Below, piece by piece: positions 37,637-46,932 of a stretch of 64,000 nt of DNA. The notes under the pieces are model-generated. The model saw only the letters and a list, made by a program, of their open reading frames with translations, was not told the DNA's origin and ran no database searches. Source of the DNA: BOG-1155 sp963717985 (GTDB lineage: Bacteria > Desulfobacterota > Syntrophorhabdia > Syntrophorhabdales > WCHB1-27). The stretch is taken from positions 1-64,000 of the forward strand of contig CAVQYC010000003.1 of NCBI GenBank assembly GCA_963717985.1. The letters are read 5' to 3'. How positions within the stretch are numbered: the first letter of the stretch is position 1; each line of letters opens with the position of its first letter. The translations under genes were made by a program, and so were the position numbers.

Positions 37637-40012
37637 TTACTGCCGGGCCATCGCGATGCGGATGGCTTCCTCGGGCGAGACCAGATGATCTGCGTTCTCG
37701 GCGGCATCGGCTATGGCGATCTCCACCCCCTTGACGCGACCGTTGAAGGCGTTGCCGCGCGGGCCGTAGTCTTCAGAGACAGGGGCGCCGGAGTCCTCGC
37801 CCACGTCGCAGCCGTCATCGGCGGAGAAGACCATGGCCAGGGTCATGGGGATGGCCCCTTCGCCGACCTTCTTGCCGTCGGTGTACAGGGTCACCTTGCC
37901 GCCCTTGCCCAGACCGCCGCCGGCGTAGGCAAACTCCATACGCACCTGGTGCCCACCCGCGGGGATCGGGCTTTCGGCCTCGACGTAGAAGTGCTGCACG
38001 CCGCCCAGGTTGTAGCAATACTTGAGCTTGCCGCCCTTGGCGTAGAGGCTCCAACCGCCGATGTTCGCCCCCTGGGCGATGATCACGCCCTCGGCGCCGG
38101 AGGCCGGCACCTCGATCTCGGCGGTGACGGCGTGGGACTTGTTCTTGATGTTGACGACGCAGTTCTCCGACAGGCGCCCCATGCCGCCGAAGAGAAGTTG
38201 GGTCTTCCTCTTGATCAGCGTCGGCCGGCCGGCGGTGTCCGGGTTCATGCGCTTCGCGAGATCATCATCGAGGGGCAACACATTGTACTTGACCGCCTCG
38301 ATGAGCCAGAGGCGCTGCAGCTCGTGGAGCTTCTCCGGCATCTGCCTGGACAGGTCGTTCGCCTGGCTCCAGTCTTTTTCCGTGTCGTAGAGCTCCCAGA
38401 CGTCGTCGTCGAAGGCGGGCGTCTTCTCGCCGATGAGCATCCAGGGCGTCTTGTGCCGCGTTACCGCGGTCCAGCCTTTGTGGTAGATGCCGCGGTTGCC
38501 GAACATCTCGAAGTACTGTGTCTCGTGCCGCTCGGGGGCCTTGGCGTCGTTGAAGGAGTAAAGCATGCTCACGCCCTCGATTGGCCGCTGCTGCACGCCG
38601 TTCACCATGATTGGCTCGGGGAGCCCCGCCACCTCGAGGACCGTGGGCGCTACGTCTATAACATGGTGGAACTGCCACCGCATCTCGCCCTTTGCCTTGA
38701 TCCCCTTAGGCCAGTGCACGATGGTGCCGTTGCGCGTTCCGCCCCAGTGCGAGGCGACCTGCTTGGTCCACTGGTAGGGCGTGTCCATGGCGTGTGCCCA
38801 GCCAACGGCGTAGTGGTTGTAGGACTCCGGTCCGCCCAGCTTGTCGATCCGGGCATTGAGGAACTCCGGCGTCTCGACGGCGGCCATGCCGTTGAAGTTA
38901 AGCATCTCGTTGAACGTGCCGTTGAGCGTACCCTCGGCCGAGGCGCCGTTGTCGCCGATGATGTAGTAGACGAGCGTGTCGTCGAGGATGCCGAGCTTCT
39001 CCAGGCCATCGAGCAGACGGCCCACGTGGTGGTCGGTGTACTCCATGAAGCCCGCGTAGACCTCCATCTGCCGGCGCAGCACGGGCTTGAGCGCCTCCGG
39101 CATGTCGTCCCACGCGGGGATCTCCTTATGTCGCGCGGTGAGCCGGCAGTCCGCCGGGATCACGCCGAGCTTCTTCTGCCGGGCAAAGGTCTCGTCGCGG
39201 AGCCTGTCCCAGCCCTGGTCGAACTTGCCCTTGTACTTGTCGGCCCATTCCTTGGGCACATGGTGGGGCGCATGGGTTGCGCCGGGCGCAAAGTAAGCGA
39301 AGAAGGGTTTGTCGGGCGCCAGGGCCTTCTGCTGCGAGATCCAGGCCATGGCCTTGTCGGTCATGTCCTCCATGAAGTGGTAGCCCTCTTCGGGCGTCTT
39401 CTTCGGCTCTACCGGCGTGGTACCCTCGTAGAGCGTCGGGTACCACTGATTTGCCTCGCCGCCGAGGAAGCCGTAGAAGTACTCGAAGCCGCCGCCTCCC
39501 GTGGGCCAGGCATCGAACGGTCCGACCGGGCTCGTCTCCCACACCGGCACCTCGTGGCACTTGCCGAACTGCGCCGTGGAGTAGCCGTTCAGTTTCAGCG
39601 TCCGCGCGAGCGGCGATATGGTGTTGGGCAGCACCGAACTGTAGCCCGGCGCGCCGGTGGCGATCTCGGTGATGCCGCCCATGCCGGCGGAATGGTGGTT
39701 GCGCCCGGTCAGAAGCGCCTGCCGCGTCGGCGAGCAAAGGGCGGTGGTGTGGAAGCGGTTGTACTTCAGGCCGCCTGCCGCCAGCTTCTCCGCGTTCGGC
39801 GTCCGGCAGGGGCCGCCGAAGGCACTGGACGAGCCGAACCCGGCGTCGTCGATGAGGATGAGCAGGACGTTGGGCGCGCCCGCGGGCGGCCGCAACTGCT
39901 CAATAGGCGGAAACTTCGTGTCAGGATCCTTGGCGTCGTAGGTCGTCAGACCCACGCACGGTTGATCCGGGATAGGAAGAACTGCACGTGAAATATTGTC
40001 TTGTGTACTCAT
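37637..40012 (-). CDS. Cys-type arylsulfatase, long form, no signal peptide
   Basis: About 791 residues from ATG 40012, which has the ribosome site AAAGGAGAAACAATT; the frame opens farther out at 40096. The sulfatase fold is clear: PNVLLILIDDAGFGSSSAFG supplies the metal Asp pair, and the activation motif C93-S-P-T-R is the site converted to formylglycine. It also has GKCHEVP, HAPHHVPKEWADKYKG and YIIGDNGASAEG. A C-terminal extension of about 250 residues (from about NPDTAGRPTLIKRKTQLLFG) is common in the long Pseudomonas-like arylsulfatases. Cytoplasmic location would allow maturation by the anSME encoded at 22014-23303. Confidence 0.92.
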   Translation of the reverse strand: MSTQDNISRAVLPIPDQPCVGLTTYDAKDPDTKFPPIEQLRPPAGAPNVLLILIDDAGFGSSSAFGGPCRTPNAEKLAAGGLKYNRFHTTALCSPTRQALLTGRNHHSAGMGGITEIATGAPGYSSVLPNTISPLARTLKLNGYSTAQFGKCHEVPVWETSPVGPFDAWPTGGGGFEYFYGFLGGEANQWYPTLYEGTTPVEPKKTPEEGYHFMEDMTDKAMAWISQQKALAPDKPFFAYFAPGATHAPHHVPKEWADKYKGKFDQGWDRLRDETFARQKKLGVIPADCRLTARHKEIPAWDDMPEALKPVLRRQMEVYAGFMEYTDHHVGRLLDGLEKLGILDDTLVYYIIGDNGASAEGTLNGTFNEMLNFNGMAAVETPEFLNARIDKLGGPESYNHYAVGWAHAMDTPYQWTKQVASHWGGTRNGTIVHWPKGIKAKGEMRWQFHHVIDVAPTVLEVAGLPEPIMVNGVQQRPIEGVSMLYSFNDAKAPERHETQYFEMFGNRGIYHKGWTAVTRHKTPWMLIGEKTPAFDDDVWELYDTEKDWSQANDLSRQMPEKLHELQRLWLIEAVKYNVLPLDDDLAKRMNPDTAGRPTLIKRKTQLLFGGMGRLSENCVVNIKNKSHAVTAEIEVPASGAEGVIIAQGANIGGWSLYAKGGKLKYCYNLGGVQHFYVEAESPIPAGGHQVRMEFAYAGGGLGKGGKVTLYTDGKKVGEGAIPMTLAMVFSADDGCDVGEDSGAPVSEDYGPRGNAFNGRVKGVEIAIADAAENADHLVSPEEAIRIAMARQ

Positions 40013-40171
40013 AATTGTTTCTCCTTTGTTAAGTGCGGGGGCTGCGCGATTACTATCCATACCCGTGAGATCCAAGCGAGCAAGCCTCGCGTACATGGCC
40101 CTTATGGACGGCCTTGCCCGATTGGGAGCCTCTTAGCTCCGCGAGGTTCGCGTCATAACTACTCTTACGGG

Positions 40172-41053
40172 CTAAAATTTATATGCGAATCCTATTACAG
40201 GACCCTGCATGGTAAGTTTTATATTACCACCTCCGCTGGGACTGTAGTCGATGTACAGATAGCGGTAGCCCGCCAGCAGCGTTGAATGCGGGGATATGTC
40301 ATACCCTATCCCACCCACGCCGTTCCAACTGATATGCGATGAATTGCTCGAAACTCCAAAGCCTGCCGCGTCTCCTCTCAGATTGACAAAGAAGTTTTTG
40401 GTGAAATAGGTTTGCATGCGGAGCCCTATCATCGGATCGATCACGTTGCCGTACAAGGTGTTGCTGAAGCTGTAGCCCCTTTGGGGAAGGCTAAGGTAAG
40501 TGTAGTCCTGCAAATACCAGTACCTGCCGCCTGCCAGCACATCGAAGGACGCGGTCTTTTGCCCGTTGAGAGTGTAACTGACCTCTCCCAGCCGGTAAAA
40601 TCCGCCGAATTCGGTTATCGATATCTGGATATCGGTACGGACGTCCGCTCCACGGACGGCTGGTCCGCCCCCGGTGAGGTCTATGGCGGCGGGTCTGCTT
40701 AAGCTTGCCGTTGGCGTAAGCTTCATGTAGTTTTCTTGAAAAAATATTCCCCAATTGTCTTTCCTGGCCTCGACCTGCACCTGGCCCCCGAAATCGAGGT
40801 TCTTCAAGATGTCGTCAAAGGGCACGGACGTGTGGACCGTACGGTTGTTCACCGTGACATCGCCTGATATGCCTGCGAGCCAGGCATAAGGAATGATGGT
40901 GAATTGCCATTTATCGTCAGGCTTTTGTGCCGGAGGGCCAGGCGCCGCGGAAGAAGGTGCGATCGTCACCTGTGCGTATGAGGGCGCGGTCAATAAACCG
41001 GAAAACAGTACTGCGGCCATAACCACAACCAACCCCTTCTTCATGTATTTCAT
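40172..41053 (-). CDS. outer-membrane beta-barrel protein
   Basis: 293 residues with a signal peptide (KKGLVVVMAAVLFSGLLTAP, cut after SYA). Alternating beta strands follow (KWQFTIIPYAWLAGISGDVT, GIGYDISPHSTLLAGYRYLY), and the C-terminal strand GPVIGFAYKF ends in Phe, as outer-membrane barrels do for BAM recognition. The pattern WQFTIIPYAWLAGISGDVTV with a YRYLYIDY strand is typical of a porin-like hypothetical family. It sits between the two sulfatase genes and could admit sulfated substrates; that is inference. Confidence 0.8.
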   Translation of the reverse strand: MKYMKKGLVVVMAAVLFSGLLTAPSYAQVTIAPSSAAPGPPAQKPDDKWQFTIIPYAWLAGISGDVTVNNRTVHTSVPFDDILKNLDFGGQVQVEARKDNWGIFFQENYMKLTPTASLSRPAAIDLTGGGPAVRGADVRTDIQISITEFGGFYRLGEVSYTLNGQKTASFDVLAGGRYWYLQDYTYLSLPQRGYSFSNTLYGNVIDPMIGLRMQTYFTKNFFVNLRGDAAGFGVSSNSSHISWNGVGGIGYDISPHSTLLAGYRYLYIDYSPSGGGNIKLTMQGPVIGFAYKF

Positions 41054-41155
41054 GGCGTTCCTCCTCTCTTCGTACGAACGAATCCATTTTTGCTCTCACC
41101 GGACCCCCTGGTCCGAGCCAAGCCTTCTCCCGATGTCCCCATGTGGCCGGCTCTC

Positions 41156-41300
41156 CTATTTTGGCAAGAGTAGCGTCACTTGCACGCGGAGTACCAGTCG
41201 GGGCCAACGGACGGTCGTACCGCGTTGTAGTAGTACGCCACTGACCCATTGAAGGGCAGCCTGCCGATCTTGAAGATCTTCTCCAGGCATTTGCGTTGGA
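41156..41300 (-). pseudogene. C-terminal remnant of an outer-membrane porin-like gene
   Basis: The minus strand encodes EKIFKIGRLPFNGSVAYYYN then AVRPSVGPDW. In a shifted frame it continues LRVQVTLLLPK with a stop at 41156. Together these rebuild the ..YYNxVRP..GPDWxLRxQxxLLxPK ending of outer-membrane transporter-like proteins. Only the last 45 or so residues remain and a frameshift interrupts them. The rest of the 514-base gap between 41054 and 41567 shows no other gene. Confidence 0.5.
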
Positions 41301-41567
41301 AGCCTCCCTTATCTTGATGTGTCCCTTTCTCAGAAGCTGTGAAATCATCGGTTTTCCTAAAATTGAGCCCCAATAATTCCAGTATGTTACGGTACGTAAA
41401 TATGCTAGTTTCGGGATTTTTTCACAGCTTCTCACCTCCGGTTGTCCCTTTCTCCGGTTGTTTGATTTGGGGGTCCGCCCCGCCTCAGCGCGTGGCAGCA
41501 TCCCTTTCGGGTCGCACCAAGTGGAACGGGTGCGGCCCGGTGGACGGTTTCGGACTCAGGACTCCGA

Positions 41568-43178
41568 CTACTGTTGTTGTGCCTTCATGGCTTCCGCGAT
41601 CTTCGCTTTCACGGCATCGAGGTTGAAGCTCGCACCCTTCTGCATCGGCGGATACTCGATGGCCGTAATGGCCAGCTTGCCCACTACCTGCTGGACGAGG
41701 ACAAAGCGCCAGAACTCGTACTTGAACCAATCGAAGTACTCCTGCGACCCACTGAGAGTCCCGTTTTCCGGCCAGCCCGTGCGCTCGAAGGGGTCCAGGC
41801 GGAGGTTGATGAGAATCGGCAGGTCGGGATGATCCTTGGTGCCCAGCCAGCCGCGGGGCTGCAAGATGAACTGATACTTGAAGTCATCGATCCGCACCGC
41901 GGCGAGGTTGCTTTCCGTGAAGTAGAGGACTTCATGGCGGGCAGACAGACCCTTGCCGGTGATCATGTCCAACTGGTTGTAGCTGTCGAGATAGTTCTTG
42001 TAAGTCCGGCCACCGATCTGTTTACCCCTCGCCAGTTCCTCCTTGATGTTCGGGTTGCCGGCGGCGGCGACCAAGGTCGGGAACCAGTCGAGGCCGGAGA
42101 TGATTCCGTTCTGCACCGAGTTCGCCGGCACATGGCCGGGCCAGCGAATCATAGCTGGCGCGCGGAAACCGCCTTCATAGCCCGTGCCCTTCCCTCCGAA
42201 GAACGGAGTTTGTCCGCCATCCGGCCAGGTGAAGTTCTCGGTGCCGTTGTCGGTGGTGAACATGACGATAGTGTTGTCGTCCACACCCATATTCTTGAGC
42301 TTCTGCATCACAGAGCCGACGATGTCGTCAACCTGGGCCATGCCGGCTTCGTGAATGGTCCAGCCGTTCTTCGAGTTGCGCATCGCTTCATATTTGGGGG
42401 AGAGGTGCGTGACGATGTGCATGCGCGTCGGGTTGAGCCAGACGAAGAAGGGCTTGTTGTCCGCTTTGGCTTTGTCCATGAACTTGAGCGCGTAATCGAG
42501 GATTTCGTCGTCCACTGTCTCCATCCGCTTGGGATAGAGCGTGCCGGCGTCCTCGATCTTCTGTGTGCCCACTTTGCCCCAGCGCGGCATCACGGTCGGG
42601 TCATCCTTATCCGTGGCCCAGGAATGAACCATGTTGCGTGGACCTACTATGTTCAACAATTCCTGCGGGTAGGCGGGGTGTGCGGGGTCCTCCATCGCGT
42701 CGAGGTGATAGAGGTAGCCGAAGAACTCGTCGAACCCGTGGGCGGTGGGCAGGAACTCATTGAGATCGCCAAGGTGGTTCTTACCGAACTGGCCCGTGGC
42801 GTAACCCATGGACTTGAGCACGGTGGCAATCGTGCAAGCTTCTGCCGGTATGCCGAGTTTGGCGCCCGCCTGACCGACCGTGGTCATGCCGGTGCGGATC
42901 GGCAACTCGCCGGTGACGAAGGCAGCGCGACCTGCCGTACAACTCGCCTCCGCGTAATAATCGGTGAAGCGCATGCCCTCGGCCGCGAGCTTGTCTAGAT
43001 TCGGCGTCCTCCCGGCCATCATGCCCTGGTGGTAAGCGCCGATGTTCCAGATGCCGATGTCATCGCCCATGATGACGACGATGTTCGGCTTCTGCTGGGC
43101 GAATGCCTGCCCTGCGGCCAGGGCCAGCACAGCAACCAATAAAATCAAAATGGCACAGGCGTTCGTGGTATTCCTCAT
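41568..43178 (-). CDS. exported Cys-type arylsulfatase
   Basis: About 536 residues from ATG 43178 (GAGGAGGAAACAA upstream). The signal peptide ACAILILLVAVLALAAGQAF is cut after FAQ, giving a periplasmic enzyme. The sulfatase core is PNIVVIMGDDIGIWNIGAYH, with activation motif C80-T-A-G-R instead of the commoner C-x-P-x-R; C-x-A-x-R is still accepted by formylglycine-generating enzymes. GKNHLGD, WLNPTRMHIVTH and MFTTDNGTENFTWPDGGQTP are further family segments. It lies near the second sulfatase and a beta-barrel gene, with an anSME in the same window. Confidence 0.92.
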   Translation of the reverse strand: MRNTTNACAILILLVAVLALAAGQAFAQQKPNIVVIMGDDIGIWNIGAYHQGMMAGRTPNLDKLAAEGMRFTDYYAEASCTAGRAAFVTGELPIRTGMTTVGQAGAKLGIPAEACTIATVLKSMGYATGQFGKNHLGDLNEFLPTAHGFDEFFGYLYHLDAMEDPAHPAYPQELLNIVGPRNMVHSWATDKDDPTVMPRWGKVGTQKIEDAGTLYPKRMETVDDEILDYALKFMDKAKADNKPFFVWLNPTRMHIVTHLSPKYEAMRNSKNGWTIHEAGMAQVDDIVGSVMQKLKNMGVDDNTIVMFTTDNGTENFTWPDGGQTPFFGGKGTGYEGGFRAPAMIRWPGHVPANSVQNGIISGLDWFPTLVAAAGNPNIKEELARGKQIGGRTYKNYLDSYNQLDMITGKGLSARHEVLYFTESNLAAVRIDDFKYQFILQPRGWLGTKDHPDLPILINLRLDPFERTGWPENGTLSGSQEYFDWFKYEFWRFVLVQQVVGKLAITAIEYPPMQKGASFNLDAVKAKIAEAMKAQQQ

Positions 43179-43334
43179 TTGTTTCCTCCTCTTCTCCATC
43201 TGAATCGTCCTCCTTTGGTGATCTGTGTCCGTGTTTCATGCCGCTAAGACCTGCTTTCAGATTATTCGTGAGCCCGGACCGATAGGTTGAGGCTGCTTCC
43301 ACTTGCCACCGGCCGCTATAACGAGTATCTATCC

Positions 43335-44465
43335 CTATGACCTTGCTGCAAGGGGTAACATCAGGTTGACAACTGCGTAGCTTGTCAGGAACGCGGCGAA
43401 GGAAACCATATCAAAAAATACCCTCAGCCTCTCCTTACCCATCGTGTCCAGGATATACAGGGAGATAGCCGACTGGACCAGGGTAAGGAAAATAGTTACC
43501 AGGCCGATGCCATTCACCATTCCGGCGAGCGTAACCCACTCTGCCTGAGGAAGGACCGACCCCACAAAAATGTTGTTCCCGACAGCGGCAAAGAACCCAC
43601 CGACTCCCAACCCGAAGCGGGGCTCCACGTGGATCGGCCTGATGAAGAAGACAATAAGGGCAATGGCCACCGAAGCGAAGAGGGCCTGGAACATCAGGAT
43701 AAACAAGCCCGAACTGGGTGGGTAGACGAGCATGGCAAAGATGAACCGGGAGTGAACGTCCGCGGCGCCGGCTGACGAACGCGGGTTGCCCCGGCCGGAC
43801 CTGTAGTTGTGCAGCTTGATTGCGACCAGCGATTTCGCGATCTTCAGGTTCTGCGGGACTCCCGAATGGCTGATGCCGCTCCCCCGCTCATCCGCGACAT
43901 AGCGCAATCTCTCTACCCCCTGGACCCCGTCCTCCACCTGGATGGTCAACACCTCATCGCTGAAAGGAAAGCGGGAGGGGTCGAAGTATTTCGTGAGTCG
44001 CGCCTTCACGTGGTACCGTTCGTACCGCTCCCCGCCGCTCGCGTAAGCCTCTTCTTTCTCCCGAAGGTCGATCTGGCCGTTCACGACTTGGAAGGTTTCT
44101 CCCGGTCTGATCCCACCGCCGGTCCAACGGAGCCAGAGGTCGAAATCAGCCGTCCATTCGGATTCCTTGAGGGAAAAATCTCCGATACGGTTGATGTAGA
44201 TGCCGACACGCACTTCTACCGGCCTCGCTCCTGCCGGCAACGTGAGTTCAGGCACCGGTGCGCCCGGCTCTGTTGTGGCACTCTCAATAGATGCCTGCCG
44301 GAACTTTTCGGTCTCCGCCTTGTAGCCCTGAAGCTGCCGAACCCCTAGACATCCACCTATGGCGTACGTAAGGAGAATCCCTGCTGCCCAGAGCATTACA
44401 AATAGGTAGCCTCTGCGGGTGATCGCCTCCTTCACATCATTCTGATGGACATCTTCTTGCGTCAA
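43335..44465 (-). CDS. pentameric ligand-gated ion channel homologue
   Basis: About 376 residues. After an N-terminal helix (GYLFVMLWAAGILLTYAIGG) comes a beta-sandwich like the Cys-loop receptor ligand-binding domain: VEVRVGIYINRIGDFSLKES, EWTADFDLWLRWTG, and KYFDPSRFPFSDEVLTIQVE. Four membrane helices follow. The second resembles the pore-lining M2 segment (EPRFGLGVGGFFAAVGNNIF, VGSVLPQ), and the fourth ends at the C-terminus. The eukaryotic-type disulfide loop is absent, as in other prokaryotic members. The frame opens at 44555 within the cytochrome gene; TTG 44465 with GGAAG upstream is the likelier start. It is directly downstream of the octaheme cytochrome. The ligand is unknown. Confidence 0.75.
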   Translation of the reverse strand: MTQEDVHQNDVKEAITRRGYLFVMLWAAGILLTYAIGGCLGVRQLQGYKAETEKFRQASIESATTEPGAPVPELTLPAGARPVEVRVGIYINRIGDFSLKESEWTADFDLWLRWTGGGIRPGETFQVVNGQIDLREKEEAYASGGERYERYHVKARLTKYFDPSRFPFSDEVLTIQVEDGVQGVERLRYVADERGSGISHSGVPQNLKIAKSLVAIKLHNYRSGRGNPRSSAGAADVHSRFIFAMLVYPPSSGLFILMFQALFASVAIALIVFFIRPIHVEPRFGLGVGGFFAAVGNNIFVGSVLPQAEWVTLAGMVNGIGLVTIFLTLVQSAISLYILDTMGKERLRVFFDMVSFAAFLTSYAVVNLMLPLAARS

Positions 44466-44505
44466 TATGCTCTTCCTTTCTATTTTGTCCGGCTTCGACA
44501 GATTT

Positions 44506-46788
44506 CTATGGCCTTTTCTCCTCTTTCGATATTTCCTCAAGAAGCATCCCGGCATCCCTGTATCCCGGATACTTCTCTGTGAGTGCCTTTAACGTCTTGA
44601 CCGCCTCATCCCTGTCTCCCTTCTGATTGAGGTAGAAGGCAAGCGTATACGCATATTTGGGTTCCTGCGGCCTGAGTTCTGCTGCTTTCCGGCACCAGGT
44701 GACCGCCTCGTTGATGCGGTCCTTAGAGGTGATGACACAAAGGTCATAGGCCGCCTGGGCCATCCGGGGATCGGCCTTCAGGGCCTTCCTGAGATACTGC
44801 TCTGCCCCTTTCGTATCGTTCTGCTCTGCCTTGAGAAGGCCCATATTGAAGTTTGCCGCCGGGTTGTCCGGGGCGACCTTCAGTGCCTTCTTGAGAGATT
44901 CGTCGGCTTTCTTGTTCTCTCCCATGCGCGCATAGGCCATCGATTCATTGACCATGGCCAGGATCGCTCGCGGTTCAAGCTTTAATGCCGTGTCGTATGA
45001 AGAAATGGCCTGCTTGGGATCGTTGCGGTTGAGGTAGTAATTACCCAGGTTGTAGTGCGATGACCATTGGTCGGGCCGGGCGATGAGCGAAATAAAGTAC
45101 TCTTTGTTTGCAGCCTCGACACCTTTCTTATCGGTCTCATTAAGGGGGAGGTTCGGAAACGCAGCAAGAGATGCTGCTGCGCGCACGCGCACGAGACGGT
45201 ACTCGTCGCCTGTCGCAGTCACAAGGGCCTGGACCGCTTCACGCGTTGGCACATGTTGCAGGGCGTCGGCTCCGGCTGCGCGCACCAGTGGAGAAGGGTC
45301 CTTCATGACCACGAGGAGTACCGGGGCTATCCGTACATCACCGGAGGTCGGGACCATCCGGATAAGAGAGACGGCAAAGATCTCGTCGCGGTCCTTGCCG
45401 GCAATGTAGTCAAGCATTGCGGGCAAATGTTTCCAATCCCGCTTGCGGGCCTCATCGATGAGAGCAGCGCGCTTGAGCACCGGCGCCTGATAGTCACGGG
45501 TGTGCCACTCGCGGACATATTTGTCTGCCCAGGCAGCGTCTTTATCGGTATGGCAGAGGTTACAGGCATTGGGGGACTTATAGGCAATGGTAGCCGAGGG
45601 TGTCGGCGGCAGCATGGAGTGGTCGGTGCGGTTCATCCGGGCAAAAGAGGTGACGGGCATGTGGCAGGAGATGCACTTGCTCGCCGGGCTGCCGGCCTTG
45701 TGGTGCGTGTGGGCAATGGGGTCCTTCACCTTGTTCTCGTGGCAGGGCATGCAGGCATCGTTGGCTTTTTCTTCCGCCTTGAACCGGTAGCGGCCGCTCG
45801 ATGTGTGGCAGGTGATGCAATTCAGTTTCCCGGCCTTGCCGCAGGGGCTCATGAGCCAGGAGGTATAGGTGTAGTTCTCACCCAGGTCACGGCCGTCAGG
45901 GTAGAAGTCCGGGTCCTCAAGGGTCACGATATCGTAGTGGTCGTAAAAGCGATCCCCAGGTGGGTAGGTGGCGGTGACCGGAGACATCTTGGCGTGGCAT
46001 CCGGCGCAGGCGGCATTATGCTGCTCCGGGCTGAACTTCTTGACGCTGATGATCTTTATGTCAGCCGGCTTCTGTCCTTTCGGCGTTTCACGAAAGACCC
46101 GGTTGTGCTCTGCCGATGGCCCATGGCAGGTCTCACAGTTGATGCCCGGCTCTGCCCAGGTTGTTTTGTAGACATCGGTCTTCAGGTCGTAGTTGGTCGA
46201 GAGCTGGCTCATGTGGCAGTTATAGCAACCGGTGTTGAACGTGTACCCGGGGTCTCTCCAGCTCACCTGCTGACCCCTCTCCGTTCCCGGGAAGTGGCGC
46301 ACGCCGCTTGCGGCCGTGTCGAACCACTGTCTGCTTTGCACGTCGTAGGCGATGGGAAGTGTTTGCAAACGACCTCCCGGGAAGGGGGTCAAGAAATAAT
46401 AGACGTTTTTACCTCCCAGGGCGTGCTCGATCTTATACTGGTTCATCCCCTTCGGGCCGGACTCACTGACCACCCCTTTCGCGAGATCGGCGCGGTACCT
46501 GAGCCCTCCGATCACCACGTCGTCCTGCTGGGGCGCGAGCCGGGCCTTCGCAAACGCCGCAGTGTAGGGTTGCATGGCCAGTCCGTGCCTCGACGTAGAC
46601 CAGAGCTGATAGAACCGCTCGTGGCACTCCCGGCAGCTTACGGAGCCGGCATAGCCCTGGGACAGGGGGGACGCGGTATTGTGGGCCGGCATTGGTCCTT
46701 TGCGTGCGTCTTCGGCCATTGCCTGATACCAGGTTCCATAAACAAGCATTCCTATAAGGACGGCCAAAATAAATCTTAGCTTCCTCAT
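44506..46788 (-). CDS. octaheme c-type cytochrome with HEAT-like and TPR repeats
   Basis: 760 residues, exported by an N-terminal signal (LRFILAVLIGMLVYGTWYQA). Eight CXXCH haem-attachment motifs are visible in order: CRECH, CYNCH, CETCH, CAGCH, CITCH, CMPCH, CISCH and CNLCH, all before about residue 410. A helical-repeat section (VRAAGADALQHVPTREAVQAL) and then TPR repeats (WSSHYNLGNYYLNRNDPKQA, AAQAAYD..) occupy the rest. The haem part resembles multihaem cytochromes related to NrfA/hydroxylamine oxidoreductase families. The repeats suggest docking of a partner. The channel homologue gene starts about 40 bases after its stop. The electron partner is unknown. Confidence 0.9.
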   Translation of the reverse strand: MRKLRFILAVLIGMLVYGTWYQAMAEDARKGPMPAHNTASPLSQGYAGSVSCRECHERFYQLWSTSRHGLAMQPYTAAFAKARLAPQQDDVVIGGLRYRADLAKGVVSESGPKGMNQYKIEHALGGKNVYYFLTPFPGGRLQTLPIAYDVQSRQWFDTAASGVRHFPGTERGQQVSWRDPGYTFNTGCYNCHMSQLSTNYDLKTDVYKTTWAEPGINCETCHGPSAEHNRVFRETPKGQKPADIKIISVKKFSPEQHNAACAGCHAKMSPVTATYPPGDRFYDHYDIVTLEDPDFYPDGRDLGENYTYTSWLMSPCGKAGKLNCITCHTSSGRYRFKAEEKANDACMPCHENKVKDPIAHTHHKAGSPASKCISCHMPVTSFARMNRTDHSMLPPTPSATIAYKSPNACNLCHTDKDAAWADKYVREWHTRDYQAPVLKRAALIDEARKRDWKHLPAMLDYIAGKDRDEIFAVSLIRMVPTSGDVRIAPVLLVVMKDPSPLVRAAGADALQHVPTREAVQALVTATGDEYRLVRVRAAASLAAFPNLPLNETDKKGVEAANKEYFISLIARPDQWSSHYNLGNYYLNRNDPKQAISSYDTALKLEPRAILAMVNESMAYARMGENKKADESLKKALKVAPDNPAANFNMGLLKAEQNDTKGAEQYLRKALKADPRMAQAAYDLCVITSKDRINEAVTWCRKAAELRPQEPKYAYTLAFYLNQKGDRDEAVKTLKALTEKYPGYRDAGMLLEEISKEEKRP

Positions 46789-46932
46789 GCAGCGACTCCT
46801 ATTGCCATACTAAACCGATCCCTTGTCATTCCGTGGAAGGCGAAGAAGTCAGGAAACCATTAGTCGCGGCGGCAGTGCAGGCTGGGAAGCCGCACCAGCC
46901 TGCACGGGGTCAAAACGGGTCGGTTCCTTCGC

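Noticed and set aside
37685..39991. 768-codon plus-strand open frame
   Set aside because: It lies opposite the whole sulfatase gene, whose motifs are unambiguous; long antisense frames are expected from its high GC third positions.
41574..42998. 474-codon plus-strand open frame
   Set aside because: Antisense to the exported sulfatase; no signal, motif or ribosome site.
45067..46779. 570-codon plus-strand open frame
   Set aside because: Antisense to the octaheme cytochrome, which shows eight CXXCH motifs on the other strand.
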